Below are positions 21,771 to 32,607 of a stretch of DNA of 64,000 bases, one piece after another. The stretch comes from Rhodamnia argentea. Its lineage: Eukaryota > Streptophyta > Magnoliopsida > Myrtales > Myrtaceae. A program made the position numbers and the translations under genes. The stretch covers positions 9,444,501 to 9,508,500 of the forward strand of contig NC_063160.1 of the NCBI RefSeq assembly GCF_020921035.1. Direction: 5' to 3'. Position 1 is the stretch's first letter. Each line of letters begins with the position of its first letter. Under the pieces are notes generated by a model. That model did no database searches, was not told the DNA's origin, and was given only the letters and a program-made list of their open reading frames with translations.

Positions 21771-24700
21771 ATGGCGAGAGGAGGCATGATCAGCTTGATC
21801 TTGGGCTGTTTGGCTGTTTTCAGTGCCTCCGTGGTGGTTGCCGATAACCCATATCGGTTCTACACCTGGACTGTGACTTATGGTACAGTTGCTCCTCTGG
21901 GTGATTCTCAACAGGTTGGTGGGTGGGATGTTGCTGCCTCTTTGGTATGAATTGTCTCTGGTTCAGTTCTATCTGATGACTAATGTTTTGGTTTTTGTGC
22001 ATTTTTGTTTTTGGGTGTGAAGGTCATACTTATAAACGGCCAGTTTCCAGGGCCAAAGCTCGAGGTGATGACCAATGACAACGTAGTCCTCAACTTAATC
22101 AACAAGCTAGACCAACCTTTTCTTTTAACTTGGTAAGAACTGAAGTTTCTTGGAAAAAATGTCCATTCTTGTTTGCAATTTCCACTCTCATTTCTGTCTT
22201 GGAATTAATTTGCTTATTTACATGGCTAAGTGACATTCCCACAGTTTTTCGACCCGGTCAGTTATTGGAAAGACAAGTTACTAATTCTTGAAAAGCATCA
22301 AATTTTCTCCATGCTTCCCCAAAGATTGAGTTCGACCAAAGAAAAATCAGGACTAACTGAGTTATGGGACATGGCCTAAGAAACATCCTAGTTTCAGATA
22401 TCTGTCTTTACAAGGACACGGACATTGTGGATGTGGACATGCTCTGCTTAATTTGTCATTAACCAACAAACTGAAAGATGTTATTGCAATTTTATCTTTC
22501 ATAAGCAGCACTATTGTGATCACTAACTTGTAGAGGTTTCTTGATGTCGGTATCAGGAATGGGATCAAACAGAGGAAGAACTCGTGGCAGGACGGAGTGC
22601 TGGGCACAAATTGTGTGATCCCTCCAAACTCGAACTACACATACAGGTTCCAGGCCAAGGATCAGATCGGGACCTTCACATATTTTCCTTCGACATTGTT
22701 GCACAAAGCTGCTGGAGGGTTCGGGGCGATCAACATCTACGAAAGACCTCAAATCCCTATTCCTTTCCCAACCCCCGCCGGAGATTTCACTTTACTTGTT
22801 GGTGACTGGCACAAGACTGGCCACAAGGTAACGGCTATATTCTCGTTCTTTTGCAGAAATGATTTGGTTTATCTCAGATGTGGCATGCAAAAGCACTTGC
22901 ATTGGTCTTTATATCAGTTGTATCATTAGGTGCTATTCCAAGTTCTAATGCTTAGTCAAGGTCGACCATGTATTGTACACATTTGCAAGATACAGGGTAT
23001 GCTCAATATTCCTTGAACACATATTGGAAATAAGTGAACATATGCAATCTAATTGTGTAATCTGTATTCAACTTCAAATCGGACGTGGACTTCTAGTATC
23101 AGTGATCTGCTCCAACAGTGAATGCCATCCTATCGCTTGATGTTTCTAAAAATCTCTCTGCAGCATTTCACACCAGGTTCTGATTCATTTTATGCTCTAT
23201 TTTGCAACACTCATTTTCATGCTTCATGACTATTGCAGATGCTGCAGCAGTCTCTCGACTCCGGAAAATCTCTCCCCTTTCCTGATGGCATCCTCATTAA
23301 CGGCCAAGCTCATACAACCTTCAGCGGTGATCAAGGTCACTCATTATCTGAACTTTTGTGCAGTTAAAGCCACTTTCTATTTTTCAAAACCATGGAATGT
23401 TTTGATGCATGCTGCTCACCATGGTCGATCCTCACGAGTTAATTGTATTTTGTGTCCTTCAGGCAAAACATATATGTTCAGAATTTCGAATGTGGGATTG
23501 TCGACGTCCTTGAACTTCAGAATTCAGGGCCATAAGTTGGAGCTAGTCGAGGTTGAAGGGTGTCACACTTTCCAGAACACATACGATTCAATCGACGTTC
23601 ATGTGGGCCAATCTGCAGCTGTCTTAGTGACCTTAAATCAGCCTCCGAAGGACTACCACATCGTCGCATCTACACGGTTCACCAAGACGGTTCTCGATGC
23701 AACTGCAGTGCTACACTACACCAACTCACTCACCCCAGTTTCAGGGCCACTACCAGCTGGTCCAACTTACCAAATACATTGGTCCATGAAGCAAGCAAGA
23801 ACAATCAGGTATCATATTGTCTGTGAAAATTTGGTCTAGTCATTATCCTCAAAGCTGATATAATTAGAACGTTCTTTCCTTGAAGGTGGAATTTGACAGC
23901 AAGTGCAGCAAGGCCGAACCCCCAAGGATCGTACCATTATGGAAAAGTTGCAATCTCAAGGACAATAGTCTTGGCCAATTCGGCGCCTTTGATTAATGGC
24001 AAACTGCGCTATGCAGTTAATGGCGTCTCCTTCATTAATGCTGATACACCCTTAAAGCTTGCCGATTATTTCAATATCGGCGGAGTTTTCAGCACAAATT
24101 CCCTCCAAAGCGTTCCCTCGGCCGGAGCTGCAAATCTTGCCACTTCAGTCATGCCAGCTTCACTTCATGAATTTATTGAAGTCATTTTCCAAAACAACGA
24201 AAACACAGTTCAGTCTTGGCATCTTGATGGTTACGATTTCTGGGTTGTTGGGTAACTCTCTGTGCCTTTGTTGTGATCTTTTGCTTTGAGAGATCAGTTC
24301 GGTTCTAATGCTAGGCATGTGGCAATATACCAGCTACGGATTCGGGCAGTGGACCCCAGCCAGTCGGAAAATCTACAATCTGGTCGACGCCCCAACAAGG
24401 CACACTGCTCAGGTAAAGTAGATGTACACCTGTGATTTATGCTTCCAATGAATGCCATTTCTAGGATCTCTATTCTGCGATGAAAAGATGGACAAACAGC
24501 AGTACCGATAGGATAAATATGGTTAACTAAAGTAGGAAATTGACCGCTCAACTACCCAAATCATACACGAGATGTAAACACGGCCACACGAGGGTTGATG
24601 GACATGAACAACGAGTTGAGCCAGCCTGAGGGCTATGCCGTCCTCGAACTGCAGCTGAATTGATCAGACCGAACCGCAATTTCTCCAATTCAAGACTGTA

Positions 24701-25018
24701 ATCATCAGAATAGAATAGTGCTTTGATTATTGACACTAGCCAAAATTTTGATGACGGGATAAAGATGAAGAACCTAATGTTTTGCCTTCATTGGCATACT
24801 TGTTCATAATGCAGGTGTATCCGAGGTCATGGACGAGTATACTGGTGTCCTTGGACAACCAAGGGATGTGGAACTTGAGGTCGGCGGCATGGGAAAGGCA
24901 GTACCTCGGACAGCAGTTCTATCTGAGGGTTTGGACCCCGGACCACAGCCTTGCCAATGAGTACGACATGCCTTCTAATGCTCTACTTTGCGGCAAAGCC
25001 GTGGGACATCATCCTTAA
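21771..25018 (+). CDS. SKU5-similar (SKS) multicopper-oxidase-like protein, gene 1
   Basis: Eight exons (21771-21914, 22023-22132, 22557-22827, 23239-23335, 23463-23808, 23886-24251, 24334-24412, 24815-25018) give 538 residues with consistent phases. Residues 1-24 are a signal peptide (MARGGMISLILGCLAVFSAS). Three cupredoxin-like domains follow, with family blocks ILINGQFPGP, KDQIGTF.YFPS, LDVHVGQS-like IDVHVGQS, QIHWSMKQAR, RPNPQGSYHYG, VQSWHLDGY and GMWNLRS. The His clusters that bind copper in true oxidases are replaced (for example LTWNGIKQRKN where HWHG is expected), as is usual in the SKS branch. There is no C-terminal hydrophobic tail, so it is probably secreted without a GPI anchor. 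It resembles the pollen L-ascorbate oxidase homologues (Bp10/NTP303 group). Expression cannot be read from the sequence. Confidence 0.92.
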
Positions 25019-25140
25019 TGAGATTGGGGTATTCCTTCGAACATTGTTATCTCAGTCACGATAGTTTGACTGTTGGGACAGAGTAGAATGTGAATCAAAA
25101 GTGGATTTCATGGATAAATTTACTTTGTATCTTCAATTTT

Positions 25141-25978
25141 GAAATATATAGTTCTCACGAGTGATGTGTTGTGAAAAATACGAGATTGAACAATAAATTA
25201 AACCGAATAAGAAAATAAATCAAACGACGATTACGTGCCTCGGCCGATGATACCAATCCCATGAGAAGAACTGCACATATTCTATTACTGATTAAACGAT
25301 ACAACAGAGATTATGACCATACTTAGAGTTACTCGGACACTCTCATTATTGCTCACCCTCAATTGCACCCAATAATTTACATGATATTTAGCCCTCACAA
25401 TTATTCACGAAATAATATATCGATCTCATAAAGAAATTGTTGATATTTGTTCGTAGAACAACAAAAATGCCTTTTCCTTGTTGCACATAAGAAAGATGAG
25501 AAAGTATGAGACACTTTATAAGTGAAAGACTATTATAGTCTTTCAAATGAAGAAATGAGTTAAGTGGGCTAGATCCTATTATACTCGCGTGCGGGTGCGC
25601 AGTTAGCACTTGGCACAATATTAGTATGATTCCATTTGTTGCCATTCGTTTACTATATTTTCGTAATACAAATTACACGAAATTTTAACACAAGATTTGC
25701 ACGGCTTCAAACAGTAAGAGATATAATTCACGAGTATGTCGTAGATTGTCACGGCCAAGCTCCTCTTGGATCACTTCAGGAGTAATATACAAAGAAGTTA
25801 TCTCTTATATGCATAACATGAAGAAGATCAACTTCTTATACAGAAAACATTTAGATCCACAATAGGAAATTCAGTCAAATAAAGAAACCAACTTGGATTG
25901 AATTTCCTTTACAGGCTTAAATTCGAGACATATTTTTAAAACGATGTATACTAATTTAGCACAAGAAAGGTAGTAAAA
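25141..25978. mobile_element. Decayed LTR-type remnant, related to 10150-11820
   Basis: It aligns by eye with the remnant around 10180-10480 plus 11537-11720, in the same order. It contains the uninterrupted site (TAGATTGTCACGGCC) where the other copy carries the MULE-like insertion. No coding region is attached. It begins about 120 bp after the SKS stop codon. Confidence 0.45.
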
Positions 25979-26672
25979 GGGAGAATTACACAAAAAAAAT
26001 CATAAACCTATTGTAATTCTGTCAATTCAGTCATAAATCTTTTTTTCTCAATTGAATCCTAAACTTTTTGTATTTGTGCGAATTCAGTCAATTTGGCCAA
26101 TTTTGACGGGAAATTGCTAATATGATATGATTGGCGCCGACGTGAATAATTTTTATAATATTTTTAGAAAAATTATGTAGTTTTTCTATTATTTCTATTA
26201 TTTCTCTTTTTTTTTTCCTTCTTCCTCTTGCCGGTCGCCGAGTCCAGCGACTCACCAAAGGCAAGGGTTGGCGAGGAATCTCGCCGGCCTCGGGCAAAGC
26301 TCGCCCTCGCTCGGCCTCTTGCAAAGCTTGCCTAGTGCAAGCCTCATTGTTGATGGGCGAGGTTAAGCCCGACCATGGCTCTTAGAGATGGCGAGCTTCG
26401 CTACAAGCCGACGAGCTCAACCTCACCGGTCCTCGCCTCGGGGGCCGACTAGAGGAGGAAGGAAGGAAAAAAAGAAATAAAAAAATATAATTAAAAATTA
26501 TTCACGTCGGCGCCGGTCGCTCTACTTCAACGATTTCCTGTTAAAATTGGCCGAGTGAATTGAATTAGCACAAATGCAAAAATTTTAGGACTCAGTTAGC
26601 ATAAAAAAAAGAGGTTTTGAGACCGGATTAATATAATTATAATAAGTTTATGACTTTTTTTTTTATAACTTT
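25979..26672. mobile_element. TIR element of the GAAAATTGTC family (copy 3)
   Basis: The left arm has TCATAAACCTATTGTAATT, ATTCAGTC and TTTGGCCAATTTTGACGGG. The right arm is the inverse: AAAATTGGCCGAGTGAATT, then ATAATAAGTTTATGAC. A GC-rich centre spans 26230-26450, with repeated GCGAG, CTCGCC and CAAGCC words. There is no coding capacity. Confidence 0.7.
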
Positions 26673-27262
26673 CTCGATAGTAACTTCAACGGCATAACAA
26701 ATTCACCTTGGACCTTTTTCTATATTCATCTCACTAATGAAAACAAGTGATAAACAGAAGAGAACAAATACAGATCCACGTGTAATGGGAAGGAAGCGGG
26801 AAGTTCATTGTGGAAGACACGACTATCCACCAAAAAATGATTTAAGTAGCGGCTACAAACTGTCAGAACAAAAACGTAAAAAACGCAAAATCAACAAGAT
26901 GCACCTGTGATCTTTTAGATGAGAAATTAAGATGTGTGGCGACATTCAAGGACATATTACTGATTGGACAAACTGAGTTAAGTGTTTGCTCCGTGAAAGG
27001 ACATTGCAGTTCGAGGACCATTTTTGAGGAACAGTGCGAAAAGCCAGATAAACAGAATGCTCTCGGCGCCATGAAGTTAAAAGCCGAAAGCACGGATTAG
27101 GGTGTTGGTTCATGAAGGAATTGAATCAAGAACAGAGTCCAAAGGCTGTTCGAGAATAAGTAGAAGGGCTGATAGCTGGAGAACGATCTTTATCATCCAT
27201 GACGCTAGGAAGCTCTACATGTAAAAATGAAAATATAGCTTGCTTCGGTTTATGACTAATGC
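26673..27262. other. Intergenic, nothing recognised
   Basis: A 76-codon minus-strand frame at 26863-27093 shows no motif. I see no repeats or RNA genes. Confidence 0.4.
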
Positions 27263-27514
27263 GAGGAAAATTGTCCAAAAAAATCCTAAACCTATTGTAC
27301 TTAGGACTGAATTGACAAAATATTACGTATTATTGAAAATGGCTCACGTCGGCGCTGGCCAAATCACGTAAGACGGCCAACGTCCATGTAAAAAATTTCT
27401 AGTAAAAGATTGGCCGAAAAAACTTGATCGTCAAAACATAAAAAAAGTTTAGGATTTAAATGATACAATTAAAATGTATATGACTGAAAGGACAAAAGTA
27501 CAATAAATTTAAAT
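27263..27514. mobile_element. Short internally deleted TIR element (copy 4)
   Basis: It begins GAGGAAAATTGTCCAAAAAA like the better-bounded copies. After only about 60 bases of left arm it passes through GACGTCGG-like and CCGAAAAAACTTGA words into the right arm, which ends near ACAAAAGTACAATAAATTTA. The GC-rich centre is missing. Confidence 0.5.
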
Positions 27515-27544
27515 TACCCAAGCAAGAGAGATGGCAAGTGTTGT

Positions 27545-27582
27545 TTGATTGAGAGAGAGAGAGAGATAGAGAGATAGAGAGG
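27545..27582. repeat. Imperfect (GA)n microsatellite
   Basis: GAGA units with ATAGAGAG interruptions follow copy 4 of the TIR element. Confidence 0.7.
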
Positions 27583-27889
27583 TGAGTAGGTTCCATCAAA
27601 AGAAGAGAATGTCAAGAGAATTTCGATTCAAACCAGAATGAGTTCACATTCAGACGAAGCATCGTGAGCTTGCACATGCCATGAATTAATTCTCACATGC
27701 CTGTTTGGAAAAATAAAATAAAATTGGCATTTCCAATGAGATCTGTCCTAGGGATCGATCCCGATTAGAAAATCAGTTGACTTGCTTGCTCATCAATGAA
27801 GGCTGTTTTCCGCTCCATTAGCTCTTTAGCTGCATCGTTGACAAGATCTAGTGGCCCCAGTAAATCGTCCATCCCACCTCTTTTTATCA

Positions 27890-28350
27890 TTGTTTCATTA
27901 GCTTACGGGGGCGGGTGCGGAAGGACGGCGTATTTTCTCCGAGAAATTCTTAATGTCTTCACAAAGCCGTTTTCTTCCTATGTTTTTCTTCGTCAGCCAC
28001 CAGCGAGGGTTGCTGGGTCCTCGCTGCTGGGCGAGGCTTGCCGGACCATCACCAACAACTCGGGGGAGGGCTAGGCAACCATCGCCCAATGGCCAGCGAT
28101 AGCCGAAGAAGAAAATCAGAGGGGGAAAAAATTAGAAAACATATTACAATATCATCAAAATCCACGTCACATCAGCCGTTTCAAGAGGCTCCTCAGCAGC
28201 CGGTGTCCAAATTAGCGATTTCCGGCCAATAAAACTGAATTGAGAAAAAGTGAAAAGATTTATGGCTCAATTGATACACTTAAAAGGTTTAGAACTAAAT
28301 TGATAAAATTGCAATAAGTTTAAGACTTTTTTGATAATTTTCCCTACTCA
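27890..28350. mobile_element. Partial TIR element of the same family (copy 5)
   Basis: The right arm is clear: GATTTCCGGCCAATAAAAC, AAAAGGTTTAGAACTAAATT, then AAGACTTTTTTGATAATTTTCCC. A GC-rich centre with CGAGG and GGCGAGG words lies at 27980-28100. The left arm is badly decayed. A (CT)n tract follows immediately at about 28356-28378. Confidence 0.5.
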
Positions 28351-28784
28351 TAAAACTCTCTCTCTCTCTCTCTCTCTACTGTAGGTGGTGTTGGAGACAG
28401 CAATGGACGGCGAAGGCATAGCAGTTTCCATTCCGACAATAAGAAAATCACTTTTCCTAAACTACCAGACAAATAAAAATTAACTATTTTCTTTGAAAAT
28501 GATTATTATAAAAATAATTTTCTATCAAGAAGTTTTTAGTGGAATTCACGCATACAAGACCAGTTTGCATGCAGGCTGCACGAGCCTTTGTCTCCAACCC
28601 TCCTCCTTTTTGAGTGTTTGTCGACAGGACACTGAATTGGGCAACCATACGCTTCTAATTGTCATTAAATGTTGGGAAAAGTTTTACTGTACCTTTTAAG
28701 CTTTTATTGTCATGATGCAATTGAGAGAAAGATAAGTGTTGTTCAATCCGGGGATGAGCAAAAGTAATTGTCCGGATTGGACTG

Positions 28785-28828
28785 AATCGGCTGGTTTTTT
28801 TTTTTTGGTCGGAAAATCGGCTGGTTTT
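28785..28828 (-). mobile_element. Minimal poly(A)-tail retroposon footprint with 14-bp TSD
   Basis: AATCGGCTGGTTTT at 28785-28798 is repeated at 28815-28828. Between them are only T residues and GGTCGGAA. On the minus strand this is TTCCGACC followed by poly(A), the GACC-type tail also seen at 2378-2400 and 9641-9681. Confidence 0.75.
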
Positions 28829-29402
28829 GAGCAATTCCCTAGGAGCATCAGTCCAGGTCCTGAATCCATAAAACTAGAACCGGTGAATTTTGATCCGATT
28901 CTCAATTCTAGGTGTGTAACTATCCACCCGGACCATGCAAACTACACCTGATTTTTTTTCATACCCTACAAATCTGGAAAAAAAAAAACCCTAATTCATT
29001 CTTGAATCTTCACAAACCGAAAGAGGTCATCACTTAGCATCTGGTCGCTAGTTACTCACAGTCTCAGACTGACGCTCGCTCGCATTCTATTCAAAAACCT
29101 AAACAGTGACTCACTCTGCCCATTATGTTCACAAAACCCTAATCCATTCTTGAATCTTCACAAATCGAAAGAGGTTTTTGCTCAGCGGCTGATGCTCAGC
29201 AACTCATGACTCACACTCTCGCCTGGACACCACCCTCTCGCGTTAGTCTTCTTGCCCGAGGCCTTGAGTCAACTCCTCTTACCCGACTTTCAGTCGGCAG
29301 ATCAATGAGGAGAATGCCAAGAAAAGAACCAAAGATCCCTCGGAAACGATGTCTTCACCAATTGCGAGGTGGGTCTTGTAGTGCCATCAACTGTAGATCT
29401 TC

Positions 29403-29782
29403 GAGGAAATTACAAAAAAGTCCCAAATCTATTGTACTTGCGTCAATTTAGTCATAAACCTCTCAATTGTGCCAATTTAGTCTTAAATCTTTTGACAACT
29501 TGTCAATTTAGTTCTAAACTTTTTAATTATGCTAATTTAGTCATAAACCTTTTAATGATTTGCTAAACTAGTCCTAAACCTTTTCACGAATTACCAATTT
29601 AACCTTTCTAGCCAATTACTCAAATAATAGGTTTAGGACAAAAATGACAAAATTTCAAAGGATTTACGATTAAATAGGCAAAATTTCAAAAAATATAGGA
29701 CCGAATTGGTATAATTGAAACGTTTAGGACTAAATTGGCAAGTTGTCAAAAAGGTTTAGGACTGTTTGGACAATTTTTCCGC
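29403..29782. mobile_element. TIR element of the GAAAATTGTC family, 8-bp TSD (copy 6)
   Basis: AGATCTTC at 29395-29402 is repeated at 29783-29790. The 380 bp between begin GAGGAAATTAC and end GACAATTTTTCCGC. They are built of inverted arms with repeated AATTTAGTC..AAACCT words. The GC-rich centre is absent. A perfect 8 bp TSD assigns the family to hAT-type transposition. Confidence 0.8.
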
Positions 29783-30012
29783 AGATCTTCCCTTCAAGAG
29801 TCATCACAAATACTGTTCCCATGCCTTGGAGAATCCTCTTTCCTCATATGCACAAACAACCCAAGTCCAAGAGAAAAAAAAAGGATATGTCCATTGGTTT
29901 CTTTGACCCAATTGGGAACCGAATTAGACCGGATCTAGTCTAGTCCGGTTCCAGCATGAGGTGGTCTAGGTCCTAGCTCCAAGGTGGGAATCAGCCCACC
30001 TTGAAACAGTTC

Positions 30013-31754
30013 ACCCCTAATTTAATCGATTTCTAAACCTCAAGAACTGTATAATTGAATCGCAATCATGCTGAACACGGAATGCCACATTGATGATAAC
30101 AATAGAGAATGTAATTGCAAATTGCTTTTTTTATTAAGTCTTTTGCTCCACTTCGGTAAGCAAAGATGGAAAATAACCGAGAGAGAAGTCTTACCATCTC
30201 AAGGACATTATGCACAAGGGCAAAAATTCAAAGTTGCAAACACTAGTAAATGAGTGGATGATTGAAGCCAAACACAGAATTCAAGGAAAGTCATGGAAAG
30301 AAGGTCTTGATTTGTAAAACGGCTAATTTATTGGCATTCGAACAATCGTTTTAAGGTATAAATAGGGTGAATCATATGGAAGACGAAGAAGAAGCATACA
30401 CCTCGAAATCCATTGCGGGTAACTAGTATCTCAATAGCTATAGCACCTCTATGGCTGCAAATAGTATAGAACAACTATTAAGAAACTGACTTACCCAGCT
30501 TTTAAATGCTTTTTAAATTATGTATCATCTATTAAGTTCGACGCACAATTTCAACGAAGTAAAGTATAAAAGTAAAAAAGAGAAATTGAGACACAATATT
30601 TTTATCATAGTTCACTCTTAAATTAGGGTTACGTCCAATAGAGAATTCCACTATAGTTAGCATATCGCATCTCTCGTTACATCCCTCAATTACAAAAGAA
30701 AAAGATATTAGCTATTTATGAGCCCAAATCCAATCTACAAAGGCAAAAATATGAGCTCAAATTATAAAGAATACCACACACCATGCCTCCTTGTCGATGG
30801 AAAATATGAGCCCGTACCCCAACATCATCAAAGATTCCAGTCACGACTTTAGCTCAACTACAGTTTTAGGAGAAGGGTTCTAATTGTCCTTCGTTCATTA
30901 TTGCTTCTCTATTGAAAATAACTCTCAGAAGTGGTAAAAATTGTTAACAACTAACTTATTCCTTCCCTTTTGGTTGCCATAATGCAAGGAACCAGATTGT
31001 AACCGTCTACGGAAATGGACATACGATAAAAGGGGCATGGCCGATTATGGCCTGGATCAAAGATGCAGGAATAGTGACGGAACCAGATTGTAAACCGTCT
31101 ACGGATAAGAATGTGTTGTAGAATCGGAATTTGGATGATAAGCACTCTAGACGGTTACACTTTGTACAAGGCTATATAAGTCCGCAAGATGCTCAAAAAT
31201 CAATTAGACTTATCAAATTTCTTGCAATTTTATCAATTCTTTATTTGTACACGCGATTCTTTATTCATTATCATTTTAGCAATTGTAGTCTAATAGTTTC
31301 GTCCCATATTCATCTCTTCCTTTCCGAGTCGCCATATAACATAATTCACTTTAAAAAGCTAGAAATCCATCCGGATGAAGGGTCTTTCGTCGACGATTAT
31401 TTTCGGCTAAACAAATGTAGTTTTTCTCCACTTAATAGATTGAACTTTTAAATTGGACTTTCTATTCTAAGAAGTAGGTTTTTAACTGCTAACAAATGGA
31501 GAAATAAGATGACTTGAAAGCATTTGGAGGGTTCAATCAGACACATGAGACGCTGACTTAGTTACTTCACCGTCATTTTACCGGGCTAGTTAGCACTTAG
31601 CAGTTTCCACATTAATAGTTCTCGGCAACCTGTCGACTGAGATTGAGAATAAGTTGAAGAATGAGAAAAAAGTCCACAGAATTATGGTGTCATCAACCTA
31701 CAAAATTCCCTAGCTCGAAGCTCTCACATGAGAATTCCAATACGTTTATTGTAA
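30013..31754. other. Intergenic, decayed repeats, no gene recognised
   Basis: Around 30536-30700 the sequence looks like a decayed copia LTR (GAAATTGAGACACAATATTTTTATC, then a GGGTTACGTCC word). Near 30989-31015 and 31079-31105 a GGAACCAGATTGTAA / CCGTCTACGGA block is duplicated. A 106-codon plus frame at 31131-31451 has no known motif. Confidence 0.4.
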
Positions 31755-32046
31755 AGTAAAAATTGTACACCTAGTATTTGTGGCAATTCAGCCTATCTAG
31801 TTAATTTTGATCGAAAAATCATTGTCATGAATGCCGGTTGTCCTATATGGGACAACCGATACCGATATAGACAAATGTTACATTTTTTTAGAATATTTCT
31901 GCTAAAATTTTTAATTTTTTTTTCTTTGTTTTTTTTTCCCAACTCGGCCAACGAAGTCACTAGTCGACCATCGCTAGCCATAGGCGAGAGCTAATGACCC
32001 TCACTTGGTAGGCCAACAAGCGAGGGTGTCAACCCTCATCTAGATT
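31755..32046. mobile_element. Left part of a TIR element split by copia element 1 (copy 7a)
   Basis: The arm words GGCAATTCAGCC and TTAATTTTGATCG, the pyrimidine block and the GC-rich centre of the family run up to the copia LTR at 32047. The rest of the element resumes at 40107. Confidence 0.65.
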
Positions 32047-32347
32047 TGTTAGGAATCGCGCACCAATTTCAGAATAATAATTCAAGTAACCAATTCACAC
32101 TAATAGAATATAATCATAAAAAGAACAGAATCAGAAGAACACACTAGAGAATTTGTTATCGAAGTTCACCTAAACTTGGGCTATGTCTCTGTGCAGAAGC
32201 ACTCTACGAATCTGCTAGTCTTCAAGAAAAGTAGGAATACAACTAATGATCTTATCACAAGATCGGGGTAAAAAAAAAATCAAGAACACTGAAGAATACC
32301 GTCACGGCCTCTCTTTTCTTTTTTCTCTCTATTCGCTATTTTGCGCT

Positions 32348-32378
<31 letters not shown>

Positions 32379-32500
32379 TCTTATGATGGCTACTACCTTT
32401 TACGTCGTTAATATAAGAGGTATAGCTTTCAACTTAGGAGCAAAAAAGGACAAAAGACAAAAAGGTCCTTAATGAAATGTTTTGGCTTCACACGCTAACA
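32047..32500 (-). repeat. Copia 1 LTR, 3' in element sense
   Basis: 454 bp, TG...CA ends, containing a (CT)n tract at about 32349-32373. Just inside lies ATCTCCCACTTAAAG, the complement of a polypurine tract (AAGTGGGAGAT), as expected next to the 3' LTR. Confidence 0.9.
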
Positions 32501-32607
32501 ATCTCCCACTTAAAGACAAATATATCCGATGCACCAAGCAATTTTGCATCCATCCTTTTCAAAAGACTAGTAACTCAAACTTGTGTCTTTGCGATACTCC
32601 TCATCAA

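Larger units (their letters stand above)
28748..30012. mobile_element. Probable non-autonomous hAT-type element with nested insertions
   Basis: The left end GGGGATGAGCA and the right end TTCACCCCTAA are inverted versions of a common plant hAT terminus. Words such as GGTCC and CCGGTTC recur near both ends (28850-28930 and 29930-29960). Inside are a duplicated ~41 bp block (28987-29027 and 29135-29175, beginning AACCCTAAT), a complete smaller TIR element (29403-29782) and a short retroposon footprint. No transposase and no clear outer TSD were seen. Confidence 0.4.

Noticed and set aside
21771-25018. Calling the SKS genes true L-ascorbate oxidases or laccases
   Set aside because: The copper-coordinating His clusters needed for oxidase activity are replaced, as in the SKU5-similar branch.
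31131-31451. 106-codon plus-strand frame
   Set aside because: AT-rich, with no recognisable motif and no conserved neighbour; likely chance.
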